DNA from: Periplaneta americana
Taxonomy: Eukaryota; Arthropoda; Insecta; Blattodea; Blattidae
Length of the DNA: 64,000 bases
Direction of reading: 5' to 3'
Assembly: GCF_040183065.1 (NCBI RefSeq)
Contig: NC_091123.1
Span: 8,067,001 to 8,131,000 of the forward strand
Shown: one piece after another, positions 10,002 to 21,500 of the stretch
Numbering within the stretch: the stretch's first letter is position 1
Layout: each line of letters starts with the position of its first letter
Translations under genes and position numbers: made by a program
Notes under the pieces: model-generated
What the model was told of the DNA's origin: nothing
Seen by the model: the letters and a program-made list of their open reading frames with translations, nothing else
The model's database searches: none

Positions 10002-13000
10002 CTACAACAGCAGCAGTATGCATGCTTATAGACACAAACAAAATGTAGTGATGGAGATGACAACTTATTTTTAATAGCAGTAATGATAGGTTGGTTTCTA
10101 ATTCTCAGGTTGTTCTATTTGCCATTTTGTATGCCAGAAGCATAAACTCAGCTCATATCTCAACACCAACACTATAATAGAATATTTTTGTTTATTGCAG
10201 AGTACACACTTTGGACATGCATGTTTAAGTTACACCCAAGTCTTTTGTAAACTCATTCACTGCTAACAATTTTAAGGTACTGAACAAACCATATATTTTA
10301 AGTTAGAGCTTTAAAAATTTTATAGCATTTCACTAGTAGTCAAGCAAAAATTTCACTAGTTAACATGACTGAACTGCAAAATCAGAATTTTTTCACTTGT
10401 CGCAGGCAAGTGTTTTTCTCAAGTCCTGGTAATATAATAATAATACCACTATTATTCACCATTCATTAGATTTCCAACATATTCCCCACTGGATTTGAGA
10501 CATCTGTCATACCGTGCGATTGACAGAGAGGTGCAGGCGGCTGTCACACACTGGTTCTGATTCCAGGCGGCAGACTTCAACACAAGGATATAAAAATTGA
10601 TCCCACGGTTTGAAAAATGTCTCAATTCCGGTAGGAAATATGTTGAAAAATAGCTCGACATTTGTTGTATCTGTTCCAATAAATGTTTCCATGAAATTGT
10701 GTATCTTTATGTAAATAGCCCCAGGGAAACTTATGTGCTCGAGTGGCAAAAATTTGTATAAGCACTGTTTTGACATTATTAACATAGTGGAAGAAAAAAA
10801 ATTACTATATCTGTCCCCCATGAGAATGTTTGCTTGTTAGTCGACCACATAATCAGGGAGTCCCACTAGTCAATTTTTTATAATCACACAGATGGAAATA
10901 GGAAGAAGATTATTATTATTATTATATTATTATTATTATTAAGCAGTAGGCCATTTTGCTTGCTGATAATCTCGTGCCATGCAAGCTACTTACATTATGT
11001 TTGGAGAGTTGGTTGCACAGTGCAGAACCTTGACCTTGGAGTCGTCTGCACACACTGCCAGCCAGTCTGACCTGAAGTGAAACATTTCGTCAGATTTCTA
11101 GGCAATCTACCGAACACACGTCGTGGACGTGAGCCTGCTTCTTACTCACTTGTGATGGGAGAATTTCATGCGGTGGATTGGACGACTGAAGCAGGCTGCC
11201 TCTGCAACTGGCAGCTTCGGCTGTCGGATGTCCAGCAGCATCACGTCACCTGAACTTGTTCCAGCAGCCACCAGGTCGGTTCTTGATGTGTGCCAGTCGA
11301 CCGAAGTCATTTCTTTTGCTCTGTTGTTGAAAGCAACTGAAAGAACAATACATTGCTGTTAACATGTAATGTGCCTGACAAAAAGGGCTGCTATTCCAGC
11401 AGCTTGTGCCTACATTTATTGCGCCAGAAATCTAAGACTGATTGTAGAAATTTTAAGAGGTCATTGTAACTTAAAGAAGCGCTTGTATAGAATAGGATTA
11501 GCTGATAATAGTGATTGTCGTGTGCTGGGAAAGTTTTGGCTTAACAACAGCATTCCGATTTCGAGCATCCAGCTCTTGGATGTCTTTGAGTGATGTACAA
11601 GTCACTGTGGACTAGTACAGACAGCACAAAGGTCACTAACGGCTGGCCTAATACAGGAGTGGGTAACTTATTTGCAGGAAGACCAAATGAAAACTCAAAT
11701 TTTTCGGTGAGCCAAAGGCTTTTACAAGTGAACTTTTTTTGCAGTATTCATTTTTTAATATCTAAAAACTCACATAAGTTGATATGAACTCATTAATAAA
11801 ATTTAAATACATTTTCTGAATAATATAAAAGAATCGTACATATCTAAAACCTCTCATTTTTACAAATGTGACAATATTTAAAAAAAATTACTTCCACAAC
11901 CACTCATCTCTGAACACCTGACATTCTGCGTCAACTTTCCAATTTTTAGAAGCAGTAATTGTTTGCAAATCAGATACTGTAATACAAATACAACAAGAAA
12001 ACAATGATGTTTATATGCAAGTCAGTAACTAGATGTGTACTGGTTTGGCACTATGATGAAATAGTTCAAGAGGAGTGTCGGGGTGGAAATATAATGGGAC
12101 TCAAATTGTCCTTAATTTATTGCAATCTTTGCTCTTGCCAACTTCTGTCTAATATTTTGAGGCTTGTGTCGCCCTCCACCCTGTGCAATCCAATCCAAAC
12201 AGCCATACAAACCATTTTTTTTATTTCATTTCATTTATTGTATTCCATAAATCTTACATTAGCATTAAAGCTTTAAGATGTGGAACAAGTCAAGAATTTA
12301 TAAGATTACAATTTTTTGGCGAGATGAATCTAAACTCGATTCAGTAGTAACCATGGCAACATAAGAGAACTTTATCAAAGCCTCAATTCATTATATGCTC
12401 TGTACCTTTAGCTGGCTTCACATTTCTTGTGTCCCATATTAAGACCATGCCGTCCAGAGAGCAGGACGCAAATAAGCTGTGCCCATCCTGCGGGTGTGTG
12501 CACACGGAGGACACTTGGTGCAGGTGTGCAGGTCGGTAGGTGTGTTCTGCCACCAATGACTCAACACTCCAAACCTTGATACTGCAATAAATAACATGCA
12601 ATACATTTATAAACTTACCAAAACTACTTCAGTATAATTCGTGTTCATTTTGTTAATAAGTGGAAATTCAAATATCTTTATATCAATGTTAAATTTGGCG
12701 AAACTAGCGCAGGAAGTTTGGAAGTGAAAATCACACAAGTTATAGATTTTTTTTTTTACTGAACTTTGCACTACTTTCTCCTCAAATTTTAATATTTAAT
12801 TAGAAATTTCAAAGAGAATATTTGGATAATTCGTAATGGAATTCTAATAATCTAGTAAAGATAGATAGGTAGTCAAAAAGCATTTCTTACAAATTTCCTT
12901 GCAGTCCAGTAAAAAAAAAAAAATTATGCGCAGGTAAGAGAGGAACTCGTCATATGCTAAGTCGTCCTGAAAAATAAGAACTTCAGATTTCTTGTGCACG

Positions 13001-13997
13001 TTATAATACTTACGTGATATCCAGGCTTCCTGTTACAGCATGTTTCTTATCTGAGAAAACAGAAACCGACAGAACAGTATCGTCATGTTCACACACCGAA
13101 TTCAAAGACTCGAAATGAAACGTATGTTCATCGGCAGACTCTGAGACACCCAATATCTGCACTACACCAGAATCTTCGCCAACTATAATCTGAAAACGAT
13201 AAATAATTCTTGGATCAAAGATCTACTATATCTCAGTGTTATAGTAATTTATAGGCTATGAGAATCTCTTGCCTTTTGTTTATCTTCTAGAAATTTCCCG
13301 TCAGTGACGCCAGTTTCACATTCAATGCCTGTAAGGCATTTTTCCACATCTGGAGCCGCATCAGGATCAAGGAAATACCATAGAGAACCGGTCCAGAAAC
13401 GCCCATTCAAATTAGAGCACCCAAGCAGCATATATCCATCTACAAAGAAACAAGAAGGTGTTTCCATTTATAAGCGTCATGAATATCTAATCTATTAGGT
13501 ACAATTTTTGGTAAATTGATAGATGTGTCCATGTAGGCTACTTATGTCCATTTTGATTTAAGTAATACAGAGCAGCTATTGAGGTTTAGCACACGTCTCC
13601 TATCAATTTACCATTTTTTTTATAGAGCCTTGAGGACATAACGATATTCTAACCATAAAAATTCATAACCTGTACGCCATTTTTAAATGCATAAAAGCGA
13701 AATTGAATTAAATGAAATTAAGCATTTACAGAAATACTACTAGAATAAAATAGGACTAACTCCTTTCCTATCTAACTTGCTTAATTTTAAATTCCAATGT
13801 TCATTTTACAGCATTTTCCTGGCATGCAAGTTAATAAGAAGTAACAATAGGTTATGTTAGACGTATAAATACGTACCTTCACATAATTCAATAAAATCTA
13901 TAAACTTTTCAACCTGTGCTGGTAGGATTGCCGGCTGATAATTACGGTACGCTTCTGCATTACGATTAGGTTCAACTTCAACGCTTACAGGGTCCAT
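9827..13997 (-). CDS. WDR77: WDR77 / MEP50 (methylosome protein 50; Drosophila valois homologue), complete
   Basis: Seven exons (13997-13877, 13439-13273, 13189-13014, 12581-12406, 11318-11150, 11071-10994, 10001-9827) join in phase to 1062 bases, or 353 residues. Human WDR77 has 342. The N-terminal part has DGYMLLGCSNLNGRFWTGS and LWYFLDPDAAP, which fits the diagnostic LLLGASSLSGRCWAGSLW region of WDR77. WD-propeller blades follow: EDSGVVQILGV, CEHDDTVLSVSVF with GSLDITIKVW, FASCSLDGMVLIWDTR, VDWHTSRTDLVAAGTSSG, DWLAVCADDSKVKVLH, and HEDFVHGLAWH with SCGWDKQV. By family knowledge WDR77 is a seven-bladed beta-propeller that binds PRMT5 and makes the methylosome active toward Sm proteins, histones and Piwi-type proteins. 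The chosen start (AAAATGG at 13997) has good context. An upstream in-frame ATG at 14063 would add 22 residues that do not look conserved. Intron 2 has a GC-AG donor. Confidence 0.95.
10452..10821 (-). pseudogene. Possible transposase-like relic in WDR77 intron 6
   Basis: The minus strand has two overlapping open stretches. One ends IARYDRCLKSSGEYVGN, a wording reminiscent of the C-terminal end of mariner-type transposases (a W/Y-x-RC-x-x-x-GEYVE pattern). The similarity is short, no terminal repeats were found, and the call could be wrong. Confidence 0.25.
10994..11071 (-). CDS. WDR77: WDR77 exon 6
   Basis: A 78-base exon with acceptor TTCACTTCAG and donor AT/GTAAGT. It encodes SDWLAVCADDSKVKVLHC, matching the ASLSEDCSLAVLD blade of human WDR77. 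Confidence 0.9.
11150..11318 (-). CDS. WDR77: WDR77 exon 5
   Basis: A 169-base exon whose donor is AA/GTGAGT. Reading phase forces the acceptor at CAACAGAG just before 11318 rather than the AG two bases earlier. It encodes KEMTSVDWHTSRTDLVAAGT, then a blade end with VMLLDIRQ. Confidence 0.9.
12406..12581 (-). CDS. WDR77: WDR77 exon 4
   Basis: A 176-base exon with acceptor TTATTGCAG and donor AAAG/GTACAG. It encodes IKVWSVESLVAEHTYR, then CSLDGMVLIWDTRNVKP, the WD blade with the clearest W-D ending. Confidence 0.93.
13014..13189 (-). CDS. WDR77: WDR77 exon 3
   Basis: A 176-base exon with acceptor GTTTTCAG and donor AC/GTAAGT. It encodes IIVGEDSGVVQILGV, then CEHDDTVLSVSVF and the end of the blade completed by exon 4. 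Confidence 0.92.
13273..13439 (-). CDS. WDR77: WDR77 exon 2 (GC donor)
   Basis: A 167-base exon. The acceptor is CTTTGTAG. No GT lies near the point where similarity ends, but AAG/GCAAGA is a good GC-AG donor and keeps phase 0 into exon 3. It encodes the LLGCSNLNGRFWTGSLW signature. Confidence 0.9.
13877..13997 (-). CDS. WDR77: WDR77 exon 1 (start)
   Basis: A 121-base exon from the ATG at 13997-13995 to the donor GAAG/GTACGT. It encodes MDPVSVEVEPNRNAEAYR, then QVEKFIDFIELCE. Confidence 0.88.
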
Positions 13998-14125
13998 TTT
14001 TTTTACTGTATTAAAGAATGTCTCCACAACAATAGAAATATCATACAAAGCGGGCGAACCCAATTATTAAAAAAATATTCCCTTTGTATTTGTGTGATCT
14101 CTGATAACAGCCTTGCTCTGTGATA

Positions 14126-15252
14126 ACGTTTCGTGCGTCACCTACCGATAGCCTACTAAACCATGCATGTCAATTGAGAGACTAAATTAATATTTTCGCT
14201 AACGTATGGCCAATCTGTACAAATTAAATACAACATAACATAACCTATATTTCTATAATGTAATCCTGCACTTCTGGTGAAAATTACACTACAAGAAGTG
14301 CAGGATTACTTACCTGCAATGGGTTCTCTAAAAGGCATTTGTAAGTAAGTAATACTGCATCTGTCATAGTGCAATTTTCACTATTCAAATAGTATGTGGA
14401 ATTATATTGTTGTTAATAGGTTGGCAATGCCTCAGAAAAGTATGAAGCTTGTTCTTCATTTGACTTACATATTTACATAGACGTCATGGACAAGTAAATA
14501 ATAGGATGCGTAACTTATTCAGTTTCCCTTTCCATACGCTAGAGGCGCTAATGTAGAAATTGATCTTGCTGCCATCTCTTATCCTTATAAAAGTACCTAT
14601 TACATCTAACATCTGTGTTTCAGTGGCAGGCCATGATAATATCTTTGAAAAATATTGGAGTGCAAGAGGTCAAATGACTTTATTGTCAAACGCCTGGCAT
14701 TAGAAAACAACATCTAACAGCACATCAAGTGGAACAACAACATAATAGTGCAGTCAATGAATGAAATATGTGCTATTAGATGTAAATAAGTTCTTCTAAA
14801 GATAAGAAATGGCAGAAAGATCAATTTTTACATTAGCGCCTCTAACGTGTGAAACGGGAAACTCAATTAGTTGCGCATCCTGTTATTTACTTGTCCATGA
14901 CGTCACTGTAAATATGTAAGTCAAATTAAGAACCAGTTTCATACTTTTCTGAGGCATTGCCAACCTATTAACAACAATACAATTCCACATACTATTTGAA
15001 TAGTGAAGATTGCACTATGATAGATGCAGGATTACTTACTTACAAATGCCTTTTAGAGAACCCATTTGCAGGTAAGTAACCCTGCACTTCTCGTAGTGTA
15101 ATTTTCATCAGAAGTGCAAGATTACATTATAGAAATATAGGTTATGTTGTATCTTATTTGCACAGGTTGGCTACTCTGCGAAAATTTTAATTTAGTCTCT
15201 CAATTGACACGAATGTTTCAGTAGGCTATCGGTAGGTGACGCACGGAACGTA
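14126..15252. repeat. Large imperfect palindrome between WDR77 and TMEM9
   Basis: The left arm (about 14126-14732) is the reverse complement of the right arm (about 14765-15252), with a spacer of roughly 35 bp. The outer edges read GTGCGTCACCTACCGATAG on the left and the matching CTATCGGTAGGTGACGCAC on the right. Each arm also holds a smaller hairpin around a CCTGCACTTCT motif. The left arm has since gained a 99-bp LINE insertion. The outer edges lie about 130 bp from the WDR77 start codon and 240 bp from the TMEM9 start codon, so both core promoters are likely in or next to the arms. It could be a foldback transposon, but no clear target duplication is visible. Confidence 0.85.
14611..14709 (+). 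mobile_element. 99-bp 3' end of LINE family L-A
   Basis: This very short, 5'-truncated insertion matches the last 95 bases of the LINE at 28071-30678, down to the CATTAGAAAACA end. A 9-bp target duplication ACATCTAAC flanks it at 14602-14610 and 14710-14718. Removing it restores the symmetry of the surrounding palindrome. Confidence 0.88.
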
Positions 15253-15493
15253 GGAGCCTAATTTCTTTACACTGTTCACAGATGCCAGCAGTAATTTTAA
15301 GTGTGTGATTTGTGCTATAGATTGCGCATGTGAACAGCTGAGTGTTTTAGTTACACCTGTCATATGTTTCGTGATAGGATTATATGTTATTAAATAAATC
15401 AGTCCAGTTTTAGCAGTTACACTCGTGATTGTGATTTGTTAAATTAACATATTACATTATTCGGTAAACGAAAGACAGTAGTAATATACAATA
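14733..15493. promoter_or_regulatory. TMEM9 upstream/promoter region (with 14064-14125 for WDR77)
   Basis: This is the presumed divergent promoter region between two head-to-head genes. No TATA box at a sensible distance is evident on either side. The call rests on gene geometry only. Confidence 0.4.
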
Positions 15494-15556
15494 ATGTGGC
15501 ATAAAGTGTTAATTTCGTTAACTGTAGTTGTTGTTCTCCATTCAGTCATCGTTCAG
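15494..15556 (+). CDS. TMEM9: TMEM9 exon 1 (signal peptide)
   Basis: Encodes [20 protein letters not shown] plus Q, 21 codons, up to the donor CAG/GTATGA. The hydrophobic stretch fits a secretory signal. Confidence 0.85.
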
Positions 15557-18500
15557 GTATGAAAATGATTCAGTTGTGTATAATATTAGCCTACTTCTTT
15601 TGTACATAGTTACATTAATCAGCTTCATTCTGTAACCTACTCGTTTCGTTACAGAAGATCTAATAATGTGAAAAAGCAATCTAATGCAGTTTGGTGTTTT
15701 CTGCAAATCTTCTGACCGCAGATAAAGAAGATCTACTTTATACTGTGTTCTGACCTTCAAGACAGAATTTTTTCTGTTTTGCTTTTACTTTTCACAAGGT
15801 GACTTTTGTCATTGTAGCTTAGGGGTAGACTGGTTACGAGTGACGTAAGGAAAATCTGAATATGCGGGGATATGTAACGTTGCAAGTAACAATTAAAAGT
15901 AATTCGCTTGGGTTGGGTCTGCAAAAAATACTGGGTTCAGGGCAAAGTGAATATTGATGTATATTCCTGAGGAAGTCGCCTGTACGGTAGAAGGAACCCA
16001 TTTTTAAAATTTCATTCTGTCTGTTACAGGCCCAGTCTTATGAGGATGTACGGTGCAAATGCGTGTGTCCAAATCCTTCAGTTGTGAATGGTACACAGTC
16101 CAATCGGAATCATTACATTGGCAATGTACCTCCCAATAAATGGTAAGGGTCTTGTTTAGTACATGGATTGAACATGTCAATATAGTGAAAGTGTCTGTGA
16201 ATGAGGCATTGTGTATAACAGCAGTAGTTTTAGTGTAGTTTTTTTTTCAGACATATATTGTACTTCTGATTACAGTGAAAAATTTCATTATTTCTAGTGC
16301 TAATATAGCTGTACCAAGAACTTAACTGTGGAACTCAGCTATCCCTTATGAACAGTGTAAAAGAAGATACCAGTTTCTAAATATTCTACTCTTATGTAGA
16401 CGAAGTCCCAAATATGAGTACTCTAGTAATGTATGTTCACTTATCAGTTATCACAAATGATTTGAAAAGCAGGTAGGACCATGCAGGGTTGGTCTATCAT
16501 AAAGGATAAGGAGTGATTCTATGGAAAAACCAAACTAGGAGATGCACAATTTTTCTTTAAAATTTGGAATACCGTCTCCAAAAATAGTCACTTAAAAATC
16601 ACGTAAAATGGCATATTTTAACACTGAGAATACAACAAGTAAGTAATAATGCTCGGAAATAATTTTCACATTACAAAAAACACTCACCCCTTGAACATGA
16701 AGTGCAGGATGCAAACTTTCAGCAGTACAGAAATTCCTGGTCCCAACATTTGCTTTATCATTTTATCACAATACCAGTTCCACCAAGCTGTGAACTTCCC
16801 AAAGTAAGCACACTTCTCTACAGAAAGAGTATCAGTCCACAATAGTTAACGAACTTAATCCAAATTCCCTTTCGATAAACATCTGATGAGGTGGATCTTC
16901 AGTTATCCAAAACAAACTTTCTCAACACAAATATATACACAAAACTAAAAAATATATTATGAAATATAGAAACATTAAAGGCGCACTTCCTCTTAATTTG
17001 TTTCATTGTACTAAAATATTTGTGACAACAAAACTGTTTCCTGTTTCAATCTCCTCTGATTATAACAAAGCTTTTTGAATATTTACATTGCTCAGAAATA
17101 ACTTCACGGTGAAGCAAATACTTTTTTAAACCCTCAAAATCATTATTACAAATATTAACAGACTGAACAACTCAACTACACTTTTTCCAGCTGTAATCCA
17201 GAAAAAATCAATACTCATTCAGAAGGCGTTAATTTAATTTAAAATTAATCGTGTAAGTTTCAGAATAGGTCACATGTAATTCAGATTGTATAAGTGAGAT
17301 TCAGGAAAGATCAATTATATTTCAGAAAATGTCGGTTGTAATTCAGAAAACATCAATAATTGTAACTGAGATTAATCATTTAATGTAATTCAGATTGTGC
17401 AATTGAAATTATCAAAATATAATTTATTCATGACTGGTATCTTAACTGGTCTTTATTTCACCGTCTTTAGCAACCTAAACAATGGCTTTATTCACAGCTG
17501 TGAATTAAAAGTTTTTAAATCACTCTCTCCATGACAACCAACACATTAGCAACAATAAAATCCATACATTCGTTTATGGCTGCAAAAGGGTATCTGTCGG
17601 ATACAGGGGGGAGATTCATTAATCCTTCCCATTGAAGGCTTTAAGGAACCAACCTGGACAAATACCCAATGTCCCATCCCTACCTTCCCGTGGTGCAGCT
17701 GTTAGTAAGCATAATTTTACGAGCTGAACTAAAGGGAGGGGCTACTCATCAATTAGCACTGGTCAGCTTGATGAGTTAATGACTGAATTTGGTATAATTT
17801 TTCTCTATTCAATACCTAATTCCCTCTTTACCCTTTCCTATCCAGTCCTCTGACTGAACTCTTACTTTCTTCGACCCCGACGGCATTAGAGCATTCGAGG
17901 CCTAGGGGTTCACTTCCCTTTCCTTCCTCCTCTTTCTACTTTTCTGTTCCTAGTGCTGACCTGCTATGGCACTAAAATCGTCCTCCAGTGGCTTAAGGAG
18001 GGAAAGCTGGTGATCAACAAGATCTCCCAGCTAGGTCCTATGGACCCGTCGACCAACAGCAGGTGTGGTCCTCCAGACATTCTGGGGGTTGTGTGTGAAT
18101 GAAGTAGCCACCAAAACGTTAAAATATGGTGTTCACTTAAATCTGCTACAACTTGCCATTTTCACTCAAACCAAGAAATGGATTCGGAACACCTTAAAAT
18201 CTGTGCTTCAGTGGCTGGCCATGATAATATCTTTGAAAAATATTGGAGTGCAAGAAGTCAAACGACTTTATTGTCAAACGCCTGGCATTAGAAAATAACA
18301 ACAACATTCGTTTATAACTTCTTCACAACCAATACAATTTAAAATCAAATTTAGATACCAGTAATGAATAAAATATTGTATAGCACACGAGAGTGAACAG
18401 ATTGTGTGCAGTTGTGGACATTATCACCCTCAGCTGTGCCTATGACACTAAACTATCCATTGACAGATAAAATCTAATTTTACTCTCATACTATAAATTA

Positions 18501-21500
18501 TTACGCAGAGCTGCACGCATTGTATTCTTCACCTGACATAATTAGGAACATTAAATCCAGACGTTTGAGATGAGCTGGGCATGTAGCACATTTGGGCGAA
18601 TCCAGAAATGCATATAGAGTGTTAGTTGGGAGGCCAGAGGGGAAAAGACCTTTGGGAAGGCCGAGATGTAGATGGGAAGATAATATTAAAATGGATTTGA
18701 GGGAGGTGGGATATAATGGTAGGGACTGGATTAATCTTGCTCAGGATAGGGACCGATGGCGGGCTTATGTGAGGGCGGCAATGAACCTCCGGGTTCCTTA
18801 AAAGCCAGTATGTATAAGTACTGGGTGTTCAGTTCAAAATGTGTCTTGGCTCGCTGTATGCCGTCATGTGGCTAGCTGATGAGCCTAGAGAATTCAATCT
18901 TCCTACACTTCCGCAGCTCAGGTGTATAATCTAAGAGGCAGAGAAGTTGGCTAGCAAGTACGGCGTTCATTCTGAAGAGTACGTGCCGATACGTATGGTA
19001 ACGCCGGTAGTGGCAGGAATGTGAACTGTTTGGAAATACGTACTGTCGGGATATGGGGAGAGGGTTAAGACGATTACTTACGTATTTGTTGACATTAACT
19101 TCGACGGTCAACATGGACACGGAGCATTTGATTTGTGTTGTGGAATGTTACCGTACACAACCGATGATAACAAATACCCTGCGTACGACTTGCCAGCGCA
19201 AAACACAGTTCGAAAGAGGTTATGGTAGCACACAGACTGTACAGACCGCCATCTGTTGCTACGACGTTCAAGTTATATCGTACACGTTCTCAAGTTCAGA
19301 TTGAAGAACGCCTTAAATAATAGGCAACTTCTCTAACATATAAGCTGAAACTCGCTTCAAATCGGTGACCCAACAACAGTGACGTCATGACACACTTTGA
19401 AATGAACACCCAGTATAGTATAGCACTATAAATTATTATAGTTTGTTAGACAGCAGATTTCTGGTCCCGATACTGAATGTTAGGTGTATGTCAGTTGCAG
19501 AGAACTCATTGCTACGCTGCCTCTGTATGGCATGGGACACGATATCTTGTAGCTGTGTAGGGACCGAAAATCCGCTATCTGGTCATGACAACTGTCTGTT
19601 TTATTTATGTTATTGTATGTTAATTAATGTCAACGTGAAAAAGTTTAATGCTTTCTGGATTACAATTGATGTTTTCTAAATTACATCTAACACTTTCTGA
19701 ACTATTGACCAATCTGAATTACAGCTGATGCTTTCTGTTTCACAATTAAAAAATATGAATTACATGTGACCTTTTCTGATATTCACCTTCATTAATCTGA
19801 AATACAGGGAAATTATAAATGATTCATCAGGTTTTAAGTCAAATATTTGCGAAAACTATGGATGCAATATATTTGTGCTAATCATGAATCGAAAGAAAAA
19901 CTCTGAGAGTTTTCCATTGTTGTAACTCTGGTGCGTGTAGACAGACAGCAGCACAAGCTTAGTTTTCAAAATAATGTCTGTGCAGCAGAAAGCGTTCGCA
20001 GTTTTGGAATATGAGAAGTCATTTTCCTTTGTTACCGTACAGCGTACGTTCTGGAGACAATCCTCTGGAACGTCACCTCCAGGTCGCCCAAGCATACTGA
20101 AAAACCACGTTTGACCGTGCAACATGAACGAGATTTTCCAAAAGTGAATGTGTTTGCTGCAGTGTCTAAATCAAAGGTGTACGGCCCCTTTTTTTTACAC
20201 AGAGACAACTGTGACCTGTATGTCATTTCTCGATATGCTGTAGCAATGGTTGTTTCCTCAAGTGACTGAGGATTCCAATAACTTCATATTCCAACTTGAT
20301 GGGGCACTGCCCCATTGACACACTGAAGTGCGTCGCTACCTGAACACAGAGCTCCCTCGCTGTTGGATTGGGTGATGCGCTGAAGATGACTTAGCATTGT
20401 CACAGTGGCCTCTTAGATCCCCTGACTAACAGTGTGTGATTTTTTTTTTTTTTGTCTGAGGATGTGTAAAAGATATAGTGTACGTGTTACCATTACCAGC
20501 AACTTTGGTCGCGCTCAGGAAGCGCATTACAGATGTATTTACGACCATTACCAGGGATATGCTACTGCATACAAACTTCAATATTGCATCGATGTGTGTC
20601 ATGTAATGAGAGGAAGCCACATCGAACACTTGTGAAGGTGTGTCCGAAACTTGGACAGTTTCTGTTTTGATGTATCTTACATTATTCTGTTATATTTTTC
20701 TTTATTCAGCCGCTTAAAACCTGATGAATCATTTGTAATTGAGGATCGTTTTTTCAAAACTTGCTAACTGAAAAAACTAAATTTTACAGGAGAGACAAAA
20801 AACTGAATGGAGACAAGTAGGTTATAAGTCCAACCATCACACTTTGACACACTATAATGAAGAGAAATAATTCAATTTTATTAAGATAACTTTAACATCG
20901 TGTAGAGGCCTGCTTTATGTTAACGAATCCACCAAAATCTCAATTTTGCAGTTAGCAAGTTTTGCAAAAACGGTCCTCAATTGCCCTTTACAATTGAACT
21001 CATCAGATGTACCCTCAGCCACAACACATCTACCCACACACAGTCACATTAAGAAATGAACACAACCGGCTTCAATTGATAAAACATCCATACATTCTTC
21101 AAAAACACATCAGCCACTCATCACGTACTAATAAATTAATAACTACATTGAAAACATTCACAGAAAACCCCAAATAATTATAACAATAACTCCGGAGCCA
21201 TTATTTTAAATAATTACCAAATTCTCCTCACACATCTTGTCAATAGTGTAAACGTCCATAATAAAATACTCTTCACTGATTTAAAATCTGGTATTATTGC
21301 AGCTAATGTAGACAAGATATGTTAAATGACTCCTTATGTTTTACCGAATGTTTCCAGCAACTGTGAGACTGTCATCCTGCCAAGAATGGGAGATGACATC
21401 AAAGGAAAGGAGCAAGAGTTTTGTCCCAGATGCGAGTGCAAGTATGAGAGCAGAAACACCACGATAATCAAAGTTTGTATACTTTGTTTTTATTATTCAT

